A stretch of DNA of 64,000 bases from Chloroflexota bacterium (GCA_009692845.1 SHYK01000001.1:368400-432399), one strand, 5' to 3'. Counted from the first letter of the stretch, positions 33,044-43,414 are shown. The notes: generated by a model not told the origin, from the sequence alone. Numbers and translations: made by a program.

Positions 33044-36000
33044 CGTGCTAGTCGAGGTGGCGTGCTAGTCGAGGTGGGCGTGGGAAGCGGGGGTAGGAGG
33101 CTCTGCGAGCGCTGAGCGGCAACGGCGCCGCTCAGGGTTGCCACTTCGATCGAGTCGACCGGCGAGCCGTCGGTGCCAATTCCGCCAATTGCATAGAGCT
33201 TCGAGTCGCCATCGGGCGAAATGAGAGCCAGACCAGCCCGGGCGAAAAGCAGTTCGGTGCGCACCAGCCATTGGTTGGTGGCCGGGTTGTATTCCCAGAC
33301 GCTGCGAGTAGGGTTCCCCGCCGCGTCCCGACCGCCGGTGGCGTAGATGCGACCGTTGGATGCGGCCACCAGGGCGAGGTCCGAGCGGGCAGCCGGTAGC
33401 GAGGCCCGGGTGGACCAGGTGTCGGCAGCGGGATCGTATACCCAGAAGCTACTGAAGGCAGAAGCGGTGCCCCGCCCACCCGCAACGTAAATGTGATTGC
33501 CCTGGCTGGCCACGCCAGCTCGGTAGCGGGCGCCGGGCAGGGCTGCCACGGCGGTCCAGGAGTTGGCCTGGGGATCGTACATCTCGACGGAGTTGAGCGG
33601 CCCCCCGTTCCAGCCGCCTATCGCAAAGACTCGCGCGGACGGACCCTCATCCTGGGCCACGACGATGGCGGCCAGTCCGGGGTAGGCGCGTGCGGTTCCC
33701 AGGCTAGTGAGCACGGTGACCTGTTCGGTGGCCGGGGCAAATGCCTCGGCGGTAGTGAGAGAGGCGCCATCGGCAGCGGCGCCGCCGACTGCGTAGACCA
33801 GGCCATCCAACGAGGTGGCCCCGAGGGCCGAACGGGGGCTGATGGTGGAGGCGGACTTCGCCCAGCCATCCCCAGGCAGCCAGCTTTCGATCAGGCCAAT
33901 GGGTCCCGAGTTGGGGGAACCGCCGAGCAGATAGATCCGTCCGTCGCTGCTCGAAGTGATACCTGAGTCGGGCCGATTGGCTTCGCCCATGCTGGAGCTA
34001 GCTGCCCAGGTCAGGGTGCGGGAGTCGAAGCCCAAGCGGCCACCGATCTCGACAGTCGCCACGCCGCCGTTGGAAAGGCTGTTGAAGGTGCCCCCCACGG
34101 CATAGAGCTTGCCATCGGCGCTGGTGGCAGCGCCGAGCCCAGCTCGGCCGATGACCAATCCTGAGGATGGCATGGTGGTCCATCGGTTGGTGGTCGGGTC
34201 GAATTCCTCGACGACGGTCAGGTTAGGGGAGTCGGCGTTGCGGCCACCGATCGCGTAGATCCGGCCGTTCGGGGCCAGCGCCGCCGCGAGGTACGCCCGC
34301 TCGGTCGGCATTTCCTGTCTGGTGGTCCAAGAGTTGGTGCCCGGGTCGTATTCCTCGACAGACTTCAGATAGTTGGCGCCATTCCAACCGCCCAGGGCGT
34401 AAAGCTTGCCGCTGGGCGCGGCGACCAGGGCGAGTCCGGATCGAGGGTTCTGCATGGGAGTCGGGCTGGTAGACCAGGTGTCCGACGAGGGGTCGTAGCT
34501 CTCAACTGTACTGAGCGCCGCCCCGCCGGCGGACCGGCCGCCAGCAACGTAGATGCGGCCATTGGAGCCCGCTGCCGCGGCGAGCGAGTCTCGGCCGGTG
34601 GGCATCGGGGCCAGAGTGGACCAGCGATCCTGAGTCGCGTCGTACTGGTCGACAGCGGTGCGAGCGCCCGCCCCGCCGAAGGCGTAGATCTGGTTGCCGA
34701 GGGCAGCCGCGGCCAGGCCAGACCTGGCGGAGGCCATCGCCGCCCGGGGGGTCCAAGCACCGGTCGTCGGGTCATAAGCCTCGACCAGATTCGAGTAATC
34801 CGAGCTCAGGCCATTCGTTCCGAGAGTCGCATAGAGCGGGCCGCTACCGGTGGCGCCGCCGATAGCGTAAATCTGGCTGTTGCTGGTCGAAACCAGGGCC
34901 AGTCCCCAGCGCGCGGACGACAGGTCCGCGCCCCAGCTCCAGATCAAGGCCCCGGGTAAAGGTGTCGGCGTAGCGGTGGGGGCTGAGGTCGAGGTGGGGG
35001 CTGAGGTCGAGGTGGGGGTAGGCAAGCGGGTTTGGGTCGCGGTTGCGGCGTTTGTCGCCGTCGGCGGGGCGACGAGCGTGGCCGCCGCCGGCTGAGTGGC
35101 GGAAATAATCTGGGTGGCCAACGGCGAGGGTGACGGAGCCGAAATGAGCGCGGTTGTACTGGGCAGAGGGGTGGGGGGCAACGTGGCACTCGGAACGGGG
35201 GTGGTCGGCGCGGTAGGCGACAGCGTCCGGGTGGCCGACGGGCTGGCCGTGGCGCCGCCGGTGGCGACGGGAAGCGGCGTGAGTGACGGCGTCGTGGAAG
35301 CCGGCGTAGTGGACGCGGCAGTCGCGGTTGGGACGGACGTGCCCGCCGTCGGCGAGAGCACCGGGGTGGCAGTGGTGGCGACGGGACTACCGTTGGGGGT
35401 TACTGCGGCCGTCGCGGATGCGACGGGCGTCGTAGAGACGGTAGCCGAGGCAATCGGAGTTGTCGAGGCTGACCCGGTCGGGGTCGCCGTGAGCGTGCCT
35501 GTAACGGTCCCGGCCGGAGTCAAGGATCCGGTGATCGAGGCAGTGGCGGTGGCACTCGCGGTGACGGTGAGCGTGGCCGTGATGGTAGGCGTTGGGGTAG
35601 CGGTAATCGTAGCAGCTGGGCGGACCAAGAAGGCGCGGAGAGATTGTCCGTTGACCCCGCTGAGGGTACCAAGCGCAGCCAGGCTGTGGACACTGCCCGC
35701 TGCCACGGCCCCGACCGGCTTTCCGCTCAGGGTGCTCACGTAGATCGGAGTGCTAGCTTGGGTCGTTGAGTTGTTGCCCAGTTGGCCCACCGAGTTGTAG
35801 CCCCACGCCCAGACGTTCTGGCTGGCGTCTATTGCCAGGGCGTGCTTACCCCCCGCGGCGATCTTCGCAATGTTCGCGAGGCAACTGGCCGCAAACCCGC
35901 CACAGGTGGAATCGGCTGGACCGGCGCCGGGCAAGACCTCCACTGGGGACGTAGCCATTGAAGTTGACTCGTTGCCCAGCTGATTGTGGTCGTTTGCGCC

Positions 36001-37440
36001 CCACGCCCAAACGTGATGGTTCGAATCCAGCGCCAGGCTGAAGTCGTCACCGTCGGCGATCGCAATGATGCTCCCCAGGCACTGGAAGGCGTTATTGGTC
36101 TGGCAGGCGACGGACAGGGTGACGCTCTGGTCTCCAGCGACCACTTGAACAGGCGTCAACGTGTTTGTGGTGGACCCGTCCCCGAGCTGACCGGCGCTGT
36201 TAAGACCCCACGCCCAGACGGTACCGTCATTCCGGACGACCAAGCTGTGGTTCGCCCCCGCCGCGATTGCGGCCACCGGGCCCAACGCAACTGAAGTAGC
36301 GGTCGGAGTCGCCACCGCGACCGGTGCCGTGCTGCTGGGTCCGGATGCCTGACCGTCACCGAGCTGGCCGTAAGTATTATCGCCCCACGCCCAGACCAGG
36401 GAGCTCGTATCCAGGGCAAGATTGTGGTTGCCGCCGGCCGAAATCGCGGTAATGTTGGCCAAGGTCGCACCGCCCTGTGCACCGCCGACTACCTGGGCAG
36501 GGGCCGCGTTCGCCGATGGGCTGAGGCTTCCGCTACCAAGCTGGCCGGATCCATTGCCTCCCCAGGCCCAAACACGGTTGCTCGAGTCAAGCGCCAGGCT
36601 GTGGGCGTTGCCCCCGTCGACCGCCGAGATGTTGGAAAGCCCGCTAACCGGGACTGGCGTTGCCGCGCCTGGCGTCGCCACTGGGAGTCCCAGTTGGCCG
36701 CTGCTGTTGCTTCCCCAGGCGATCACGCCGTTGGCCGCGGTGACGGCCAAACTGTGGGAGTCGCCCGCCGAGATCGCTTTCAGGCCCGATAGCTGAATCG
36801 CAATCGGAGTGAGCCGGTTCGTGCCGCTCGTCCCGTCACCGAGTTGACCGACGCCGTTGCCACCCCAGGCGTACAGCCCCGGGGTTGGGGTGCTGGTGAT
36901 CGTTGGGGTCGGGGTCGCGTCGGTGACGACCACCGGCGTGGCATCGGCCGCGTTGCCGGCGGCGTCGAAAATTTGGCTCGCGACGGCGGAGAGCGTGTCG
37001 CTGCCCGCCTCCACATCCCCGGACAGAGCCAGGGTTGCCATCGTTGAGCCCGCCGGATGGCTAATAACCGAGCTGATAGTCACCCCGCCGCTGCTCTGGT
37101 CTATGAAACTGAAGTCCGTCAAGATCCGTGGCCCGGTAGCACCGTTGCTCGTGAACACCCCTTCACTAAAGGTAACCACGAGGGTTTGGAGATTGGGGTT
37201 GGCCTGGACCGAGAGGATCGTGGGGTTCGTGCCATCGGCTACCAGGACTGGCGTGGCCGCGGACGGATTGCCTGCCACATCGAAGATGGTCGCCCCAGAC
37301 TCTGCCCCGAGGGTGTCGGCACCGGGCTCCGCGTTCCCAGAGAGGGTCACGACCGCGGTTGGGGCGCCGGCCGTATGGGAGACGGCAATGATGGTTACCC
37401 CACCTGTGCTGGAATCGGTAAATGCGAAGTCCCCCGCCAC
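32986..37440 (-). CDS. Secreted-type mosaic protein: Ig-like, RCC1 propeller, T/P linker, Kelch propellers
   Basis: An open frame of 1484 codons. Residues 1-175 hold two Ig/SwmB-like beta domains (DFAFTDSSTGGVTI; VVTFSEGVFTSNGATGP). About 187-600 holds seven RCC1 units (YAWGGNGVGQLGDG and others), a complete propeller. A Thr/Pro/Ala linker spans about 610-825. About 830-1437 holds twelve Kelch units with the GG doublet (YAIGGATGS, YALGGWNGA, YVAGGRGTA), enough for two six-bladed propellers. It lacks its own signal peptide: the frame opens in mid-domain, so it is the continuation of the coding sequence upstream. The last 35 codons are an out-of-frame product of the 17-bp duplication. Confidence 0.75.
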   Translation of the reverse strand: MAGDFAFTDSSTGGVTIIAVSHTAGAPTAVVTLSGNAEPGADTLGAESGATIFDVAGNPSAATPVLVADGTNPTILSVQANPNLQTLVVTFSEGVFTSNGATGPRILTDFSFIDQSSGGVTISSVISHPAGSTMATLALSGDVEAGSDTLSAVASQIFDAAGNAADATPVVVTDATPTPTITSTPTPGLYAWGGNGVGQLGDGTSGTNRLTPIAIQLSGLKAISAGDSHSLAVTAANGVIAWGSNSSGQLGLPVATPGAATPVPVSGLSNISAVDGGNAHSLALDSSNRVWAWGGNGSGQLGSGSLSPSANAAPAQVVGGAQGGATLANITAISAGGNHNLALDTSSLVWAWGDNTYGQLGDGQASGPSSTAPVAVATPTATSVALGPVAAIAAGANHSLVVRNDGTVWAWGLNSAGQLGDGSTTNTLTPVQVVAGDQSVTLSVACQTNNAFQCLGSIIAIADGDDFSLALDSNHHVWAWGANDHNQLGNESTSMATSPVEVLPGAGPADSTCGGFAASCLANIAKIAAGGKHALAIDASQNVWAWGYNSVGQLGNNSTTQASTPIYVSTLSGKPVGAVAAGSVHSLAALGTLSGVNGQSLRAFLVRPAATITATPTPTITATLTVTASATATASITGSLTPAGTVTGTLTATPTGSASTTPIASATVSTTPVASATAAVTPNGSPVATTATPVLSPTAGTSVPTATAASTTPASTTPSLTPLPVATGGATASPSATRTLSPTAPTTPVPSATLPPTPLPSTTALISAPSPSPLATQIISATQPAAATLVAPPTATNAATATQTRLPTPTSTSAPTSTSAPTATPTPLPGALIWSWGADLSSARWGLALVSTSNSQIYAIGGATGSGPLYATLGTNGLSSDYSNLVEAYDPTTGAWTPRAAMASARSGLAAAALGNQIYAFGGAGARTAVDQYDATQDRWSTLAPMPTGRDSLAAAAGSNGRIYVAGGRSAGGAALSTVESYDPSSDTWSTSPTPMQNPRSGLALVAAPSGKLYALGGWNGANYLKSVEEYDPGTNSWTTRQEMPTERAYLAAALAPNGRIYAIGGRNADSPNLTVVEEFDPTTNRWTTMPSSGLVIGRAGLGAATSADGKLYAVGGTFNSLSNGGVATVEIGGRLGFDSRTLTWAASSSMGEANRPDSGITSSSDGRIYLLGGSPNSGPIGLIESWLPGDGWAKSASTISPRSALGATSLDGLVYAVGGAAADGASLTTAEAFAPATEQVTVLTSLGTARAYPGLAAIVVAQDEGPSARVFAIGGWNGGPLNSVEMYDPQANSWTAVAALPGARYRAGVASQGNHIYVAGGRGTASAFSSFWVYDPAADTWSTRASLPAARSDLALVAASNGRIYATGGRDAAGNPTRSVWEYNPATNQWLVRTELLFARAGLALISPDGDSKLYAIGGIGTDGSPVDSIEVATLSGAVAAQRSQSLLPPLPTPTSTSTPPRLARQLRQPHRPQPPCPHSVRP
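33044..33077. repeat. 17-bp exact tandem duplication causing a frameshift
   Basis: CGTGCTAGTCGAGGTGG occurs twice in direct succession (33044-33060, 33061-33077) within the gene for the RCC1-Kelch protein. Seventeen is not divisible by three, so the duplication shifts the frame from TPTSTSTP to a short basic end that stops at 32986. Confidence 0.95.
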
Positions 37441-38288
37441 CAGAGGGCCAGTGGCACCGTCAAGGCGCCATAGACGAAGGCTGCGGCGTTGGTGTCGTAG
37501 TAGGCCTGGTTGGTGAAGCTGAAGACGTCGCTGCCAATCGAGTCCACCACGCTCGGGCTGCCCTGGATGTCGAAGGTGCCGTAGTTGGTGAGGCCTTGAC
37601 CCCCGCCGAAATAGAGCTGTCCCCCGACTCAGTCAATTTCATGTCCTGGGCCGTTTTCGAGATTGGCGAGCAGATATTTCGGGTTGTCACCGGAGATGGT
37701 GAGCACTCCGTCGTTGTAGAAGAAGCCGTTCCCGGTAATCGTACCGCCGGTCCAGGTTGTGGCCGCCGAATGGAGGGCGGCGAAATTAATGTCCAGGGTT
37801 CCTCCGCTGATCTCCAGGTGGGAGACCGAGGTGGAACACTCGCACCCAAGTACGTTGAGGAGGCCGGAGGTCAGCGCCAACGACCCGCCGCCGGTGGTGG
37901 AGACGCTGTGGAGACCAAAAGTCTCGCCGTCGATCTCGAATTTGGCGTAGGGCGGCCAGGAGGCGGGCGTGCTAGAAGAGACTGCGTAGTTCAACCCGCC
38001 GCCCTGGACGAGCAAGATTCTGGGGACGGAAGCGGTTCCGTCATCTATCTGAATGTTCCCGTACCAGTTCTCGAATCGCACCCCCGGGCCGAAGCCGGCA
38101 TCTTGCGCGGCCACCGGGTTTCGGCTGGCAGCCTTGACCTGGGACCGCGACTGTACGGCGGCTGGTTTGGCCGCAGCGGGCTGTGCGTGGGTTGAAGCAC
38201 CAGAAAGTCCTGCGGGCGCGTTTCGGCGCGGCCGTGGCTCGCTGCGCAGATACGTGGAAGGCCGGGTCGCCCCGAATAAGCGTGCCAT
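37441..38288 (-). pseudogene. Middle segment of the mosaic surface protein with in-frame TGA
   Basis: From about 38090 this frame reads GVRFENWYGNIQIDDG, then WTGGTITGNGFFYNDGVLTISG and NPKYLLANLENGPGHEID, continuing the beta-helix of the preceding segment. TGA at 37631-37629 follows; the same frame then continues VGGQLYFGGGQGLTNYGTF. A sister unit in the preceding segment reads WTGGRLYLGNGAAVDNYGTF, so the TGA stands where Trp is expected (TGG to TGA). The frame is lost again near 37455, where the Ig-like region resumes in a different phase. Confidence 0.65.
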
Positions 38289-40908
38289 AGATGCAGTCGG
38301 GGTCGCAGTCGCTGTCGTTCAGGAAGGTGGGCAGCGCGCCGCCCCAATACACCGCCATGACGCCGTCGCCCATGAGGAAAGTGCCGTAGTTGTCGACCGC
38401 GGCGCCGTTCCCTAGATAGAGGCGCCCTCCGGTCCAGCTCGTATTCCCATCGGTATAGAGGATGGCCCCGAGCAGATATTTGTCCGCACCACCCGAGATA
38501 TTGAGCGTCGCCCGGGCGTCGACAAAGCCGTCTCCGCCGATCGTGCCACCCGTCCAGCTCGCCGCCCCGTACAGATCGACGCCGTAGCCGTTACTCACCA
38601 TCAGCCCGCCGCCGGTCTGGCTGAACTGGGTTGGGTCGTTGCCCCCGATCGTCAGATAGCTTGCAACCGAGACCGTGCCCGAGCTGATGAGGAAGGTGCC
38701 GAGCCCCTCGACCGTGCTGTTTCCACCGAAAGCGAAGGTGCCTCCGACGAATTCGATCGCCGCGTTGGTGCCGACAGAGTAGTCGCCCGCGGCGCTGTTC
38801 CCCCCGTTCATCGTTAGGTGGCTCCCAGTCGCGACTGAAACGCTGGGGTAGGTGCTCGAATTATTTTCGAAGAGGACGCCCGGTGCGAAGGCGACCTGCG
38901 AGGAAGTGATGCCGTCCCCGATGGTGAGAATGCCGTGGTTGACAACTCGCGGGTTGGCTCCGCCGCCGTAGGCGAAGACGCTGGTCCCAAGAATCTGGAA
39001 ATAACTCCCATAGCCATTGGTGAGTTGAGCGCCGTTAGCCAGAGTTAGCGCGCCTTCCGTCCAGGTGCTGGGAAAAGCGCCGGAGTTGTAGTTGAGAGCC
39101 AGCGTGCCACCAAGTAGGGCTTTCTCCGCCGTTCCGCTCAAGGTTGCGATGTTCCCGATGCCGACCACGCCTGGGCCCTGGATAGTCCCGCCGCTCCAGT
39201 CGAGTTGGCCGATAACGGAGAGGTTGCCCCGACGGGTAAGCGTCCCGCCGGCGAGGTGCAGATCCCCGGAGATCGAGCTAGAGCTGGCGTCGGAAGCGCT
39301 ACCGAGATTGAAGGCGGAGCCGGAGCCGCTCATCGTGACGCTGCCATACACGCTAAGGGAATTCACCACGGTCAAGACGCCGCCACTTGCGTCCAGGGTC
39401 ACCCCGCTGACGTCGTTCGACGACGAGCCATTCAGGGTGAGCGTGCCACCGCTCGCGATGCTCAGATTTCCGTCGAGGTGGAAGCCCTCCGCGACCTCGA
39501 GACTGCCAGCGGCGAGATCGAGCGCTGCCGACAGGGCGTCCAGGCTTCGGATCGTGTTCGCGGTACGAATGGTGACGGTGGCGGCCGCCATCTGCACTTC
39601 GTCATTTAGTCCGGGGACCCGATTGAGGTTCCAGTTGGTCGGAACGTCCCAAAAGCCGCTGGCCCCTCCGACCCAGGTGATGACGGTTGGCGCGGTGGGT
39701 GGAGTTGGGCTGCTTGAAGGCGTAGCGGTGGTGGAGCCGGTTGGGGTCGGGGTGGCGGTGACCCCGACGATGGTTGCGTTTGGATTCGGGGTTCGAGTTG
39801 GCGTTTCGGTTGGGGTGCCAGTGGAGGTCGGGGTAAGGGTTTCAGTTGGCGTGAGGGTTTCCGTTGGCGTGAGGGATTCTGCCGGCGCGGGGGTTTCAGT
39901 TGGTGTCACGGTCTCGGTCGCCGGCGTTCCAGTGGTCGTGGCTGTTGTAGTCGGAGTGGGGGTCGGAGTCGCGGTCAGCACCGGAGTCGAGCAAGGCGCC
40001 CCGATCGTGTTGCTGGGGTCCCGATAGGCAAAGATGCCGGTGTTCGGGTTGCCGAGAACCGAAGCCTTTCCGAGTGAATAAACGGAGACCCCAACCGAGT
40101 TGAGCGCGGTGCACGCTTCGGCGTGGCTTCCCGCCCCTCCGTAGAAGAGTTGGAAGGTGGTCGATGCGCCGGGCGGGAGCAATCCGAATCCCAGATCTAG
40201 AAGCGTCCCAGCGTGGAAACTGTCGCCTGGATTGGTTGGACCTTCATCGAAGTAGCCGGTTTGCCCAGCCTCGCTGCGGAATCCAAATGGATCAGGAGAC
40301 GCAAAGCCGCCGTCACTGGTGAAGAGCACGGTCGACGGCGTCGGCGAGACGCCCCGCAGACTCACATACTCGGCATAGGGCGACGGCTCAACATTCCAGT
40401 CGAGAACCCGACGGTAGCGGGCGTCAACCGGCGCCCCCGAGATGTTCTGGATGGTGACGTTGACCTGGTAAAGCTGGGTTGCGCTCGAGGGCTGGAAGTT
40501 GTGAGTCACCCGCAGCTTGTCCGCCACGATAACCTGGGACCTGGCCTGCGTGGCGCCCGCGGTGAACCGCTCGACGGTGATGTAGGAAATCGTGGCGGTC
40601 GCGCCCGGCGCTACATAGCCGCTCGTTCCCGAGATCGCATCGCCGGCGCCCCATCCATCGGCCGAGAACCCGCCCAGGAATTCCGCGTTGGTCGGCACGT
40701 AGCGCAGGGAGACCCGGCTCGAAGTAAGTCCAGACGATGGAGGGCCCGCAGGGCCTCGGAGAGCCCCGGCCGGGTCCAGGCCGAGTGTAACGACGCCATT
40801 GGAGATGGCCGCTGGGATCGGAGGGGCGGAGGCGGTAATCGTGGCCGGCGGGATGTAACCGAACATCGCGGTCGCTCCGACCGCGGCCCCGCTGCCTTGA
40901 CCGCGCAC
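38041..40908 (-). pseudogene. Mosaic surface protein: globular beta domain, T/P linker, right-handed beta-helix
   Basis: A 955-codon open stretch. Residues about 15-310 form a secreted beta domain (ISNGVVTLGLDPAGAL; RYRRVLDWNVEPSPYAEYV; TTFQLFYGGAG; VYSLGKAS) seen in many uncharacterised bacterial surface proteins. A Thr/Pro/Glu-rich linker follows (about 312-400). From about 405 (TWVGGASGFWDVPTNWN) a beta-helix begins, made of repeated W-x-G-G-x-[IL]...G.L.[IL]SG...K.LL...NYGTF-like turns. The frame opens without a signal peptide and changes near 38290-38100. It is the central part of a larger, now interrupted gene spanning about 41240-32510. Confidence 0.7.
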
Positions 40909-40910
40909 GC

Positions 40911-41240
40911 TTCCTGCACGGGCGCGTTTGCATTGAGGGGACCGACGGCGGCGCCCACCACGTCGCTGCTTTGCGCCAGTGAGTATGTCTGGGCGCCCAC
41001 GGCAGTGAGGGAGGCCAACGCTTCGCTCTGATTCGCGGCCGCTCCGTAGAAGAGCGTGAAGGTGGTGCTCTCGTTGTTGGCCAGCATGCCCAGGCCGAAG
41101 TCGAAGAGCGCTCCCTGGTCCGTGGGGCCGTACTGGAAAGTATCGCCGCGAATGCCGAGATCACTCCGCGGCGCTAACGGATTGGGGCTCTCGAAACCGT
41201 TGTTGCTGGCAAACAGCACACCCCCAAAGGGTGGGTGCAC
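40911..41240 (-). pseudogene. Truncated duplicate of the globular surface domain
   Basis: In a different frame the minus strand reads GVLFASNNGFESPNPLAP, QGALFDFGLGMLANNESTTF and TLFYGAAANQSEALASL then GAQTYSLAQSSDVVG. These align with VLFTSDGGFASPDPFGF, LLDLGFGLLPPGASTTF, LFYGGAGSHAEACTAL and VSVYSLGKASV inside the next segment. So a second copy of the same domain lay upstream; its first two thirds and any signal peptide are missing. It runs into the next segment with a frame change at about 40905-40925. Confidence 0.65.
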
Positions 41241-41331
41241 AACATCTTGGGGAGGCTTACTGCCATCTGAAAAGTGGGAATCGAGGGGCCGTGGCCCACG
41301 GAAACACCGCGCCACTCCGGTGAAGAGCGGC

Positions 41332-43308
41332 TTACACCAGTACTCGCTGGTCACCGACTCGGCGGGTAACTCGCTTCTGATCAAGGTGCTCCAGGATCGC
41401 TAGCGCGTACTTGCGGCTGGTTCCGAGACGATCGCGGACCTCGGCAACCGTCGACGGCCCCTGGCCGGCAATGAGCGCCCGAACCTCACCCAAGAGCTTG
41501 TCGTAGGTCTCGCGGGTGTAGACCAGATCGGTCGCCACTTCCACCAGAGCCCCTCGATCAATGAGCACCTGCAGTATCTCGTCGGTCAATGCGTGGGCGT
41601 TGATCATTGCGGCGCGATCCGGCGGTGAGGCTCCGGCCGCATCCAGGGCTTGAGCCATCGCGGCTACCCGACTCTCGATCTCGGCGTCCAACGAGACTTG
41701 ATGGCTCGGAAGGTGGAGGAAGGGGCCGTCGGTGGCCGCAATCCCGGCCTCAATGAGCTTCATCTCGGCTCGGGGGAACGTCCTGGTGTCCAGGCCGAGC
41801 CGGCCCCGCACCTCCTCGCGAGGGATGCCCCTCCGCAACGGATGCTCCCCATGATAGGTTTCGAGCTCCGCTTGAGCGCGGCCCGCTAGCCGTTTCCATC
41901 CATCCGACGATATGAGGAGAGTGCCCGAGAGCAGGGTACCCGGAAGTACTGGCTGGTCCGGGGAACCTGGAGTCTGGGCTCCTCCTCTGCCGCCACTAGG
42001 CGTGGTTCCGAGCGAGAGGACTGTCTGGTCTCGGATCATCCCCGCGAGCAGGTCTACTAGCTCGTCGGGCGTCTTTCCCAGACGAAGAGCCAGTTCTCCC
42101 AGTTCGGCGGGCTCTCGGCTCTGGAGCGCCTGGACCGCTTGCTCAGCGGGACTCCCCCGGTCCAGGATCGTGAGTTGCTCCAGGACTCGCTCCTGGTAGC
42201 GACGGTGGCGCTTGGGGTGCTCGTCCACCACCGTTCCGCCCCCGACCGTGAGGTTGGCCGATGGCGACCGAATGATGAACGGATCGCCGCGTACCGCGCC
42301 GACCGGCCGGTCGAGCCGAATCTGGGCCCATCCAACCGCTCCGGGCTCGAGCCGGTCGTGGTCCAGAAGGCCGACGCGGCCCAGGGCCTCGGTTGCACCG
42401 GTGTGGAAGGAGACCTCTGCATTGTGGAGCAACGGTTTCGGAGCGTCGGCGACGATGCGCAGCCGAACGTCGACGGCTCGGGTGGCGGTCAACCAGCCGG
42501 GGGCAGTGAGGATTTCGCCCCGCTCGATGTCATCCAGTGCAAGGCCCGCCACGTTTACCGCAACCCGGGTTCCGGCCGGCGCTTGATCCAACCACTTGCG
42601 GTGGGACTGCAGGCCGCGAACCCGCGCCCGGTGGCCGGACGGCACCAGCTCGATCTCCTGACCGATTCGCAGCTCCCCGTCGATCAGGGTCCCGGTCACC
42701 ACGGTGCCAAAGCCCGGCATGGTGAAGATGCGATCGATCGGGAGCCGAGGCCAACCGGTTTGCCGCCGATGCCGTTCGTGGGACAGCAAGTTATCCAGCT
42801 CGGCAGCCAGGTCCGGGAGGCCCTGGCCGGTCAGCGCGGACACCGGAATAAGCCGAGCCTCGCGCAGCGCTGTAGAGGCGATTACCTCCTCAACTTCCGC
42901 ACTCACCAGCCCCAGCCATTCTTCATCGACCAGGTCCATCTTGGTGATGGCGACCACCCCCGCCCCCACCTCGAGCAGATCGAGAATGGCGAGGTGCTCG
43001 CGAGTCTGGGGCATGATGCCTTCATCCGCGGCCACGACCAGCAGCGCGATGTCGATGCCGCCGACCCCGGCCAGCATGTTCTTGATGAAGCGCTCGTGTC
43101 CGGGCACATCGACGATGCTGACCTCTTGGCCGCTGGGGAGGCGGAGCCAGGCGAAGCCGAGATCGATCGTCATGCCTCGATCTTTCTCTTCTTGCAGTCG
43201 ATCCGGGTCGATGCCGGTCAACGCCTCGATGAGGGTGGACTTCCCGTGGTCAACGTGGCCGGCGGTGCCAATAACTCTCAAGAGGAAAGGCCCACCCGCC
43301 CGCCCCAT
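41332..43308 (-). CDS. selB: Selenocysteine-specific elongation factor SelB
   Basis: Delivers Sec-tRNA to UGA codons that carry a SECIS hairpin. Of 658 residues, the G domain has [12 protein letters not shown] (about 14-25), [22 protein letters not shown] and TKMDLVD. EF-Tu-like domains II and III follow, then C-terminal winged-helix repeats ending in [17 protein letters not shown], the SECIS-RNA-binding part. The ATG at 43308 or the in-frame TTG at 43281, which places [13 protein letters not shown] closer to the N-terminus, may be the start. Neither selA, selD nor a tRNA-Sec gene is visible here. It predicts selenoproteins elsewhere in the genome. Confidence 0.94.
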   Translation of the reverse strand: MGRAGGPFLLRVIGTAGHVDHGKSTLIEALTGIDPDRLQEEKDRGMTIDLGFAWLRLPSGQEVSIVDVPGHERFIKNMLAGVGGIDIALLVVAADEGIMPQTREHLAILDLLEVGAGVVAITKMDLVDEEWLGLVSAEVEEVIASTALREARLIPVSALTGQGLPDLAAELDNLLSHERHRRQTGWPRLPIDRIFTMPGFGTVVTGTLIDGELRIGQEIELVPSGHRARVRGLQSHRKWLDQAPAGTRVAVNVAGLALDDIERGEILTAPGWLTATRAVDVRLRIVADAPKPLLHNAEVSFHTGATEALGRVGLLDHDRLEPGAVGWAQIRLDRPVGAVRGDPFIIRSPSANLTVGGGTVVDEHPKRHRRYQERVLEQLTILDRGSPAEQAVQALQSREPAELGELALRLGKTPDELVDLLAGMIRDQTVLSLGTTPSGGRGGAQTPGSPDQPVLPGTLLSGTLLISSDGWKRLAGRAQAELETYHGEHPLRRGIPREEVRGRLGLDTRTFPRAEMKLIEAGIAATDGPFLHLPSHQVSLDAEIESRVAAMAQALDAAGASPPDRAAMINAHALTDEILQVLIDRGALVEVATDLVYTRETYDKLLGEVRALIAGQGPSTVAEVRDRLGTSRKYALAILEHLDQKRVTRRVGDQRVLV

Positions 43309-43316
43309 TTAAGTCG

Positions 43317-43331
43317 GGGGGCGTAGCCCCC
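43317..43331 (-). terminator. Hairpin between the M14 gene and selB
   Basis: GGGGGC-GTA-GCCCCC forms a compact 6-bp GC stem about 85 nt after the M14 stop and just upstream of selB. It could attenuate readthrough into selB or be a terminator. On the minus strand it is followed by GACTTAAAT instead of a U-tract. Confidence 0.4.
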
Positions 43332-43414
43332 TGAATCCCCCGGAGACGTGAGGGTCGGGGGGCGGACGGGCCGCCTGCGCGCTGAACTTGGACGACTAGC
43401 GGCCAGCGGAAAGC

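Noticed and set aside
42139-43326. Long plus-strand open frame of 395 codons
   Set aside because: It is antisense to selB, whose motifs are unambiguous, and shows no family features.
43309-43414. Possible tRNA-Sec gene next to selB
   Set aside because: The GC-rich hairpins do not fold into an acceptor, D, anticodon and T-arm set, and no TTCGA T-loop or CCA end is in place.
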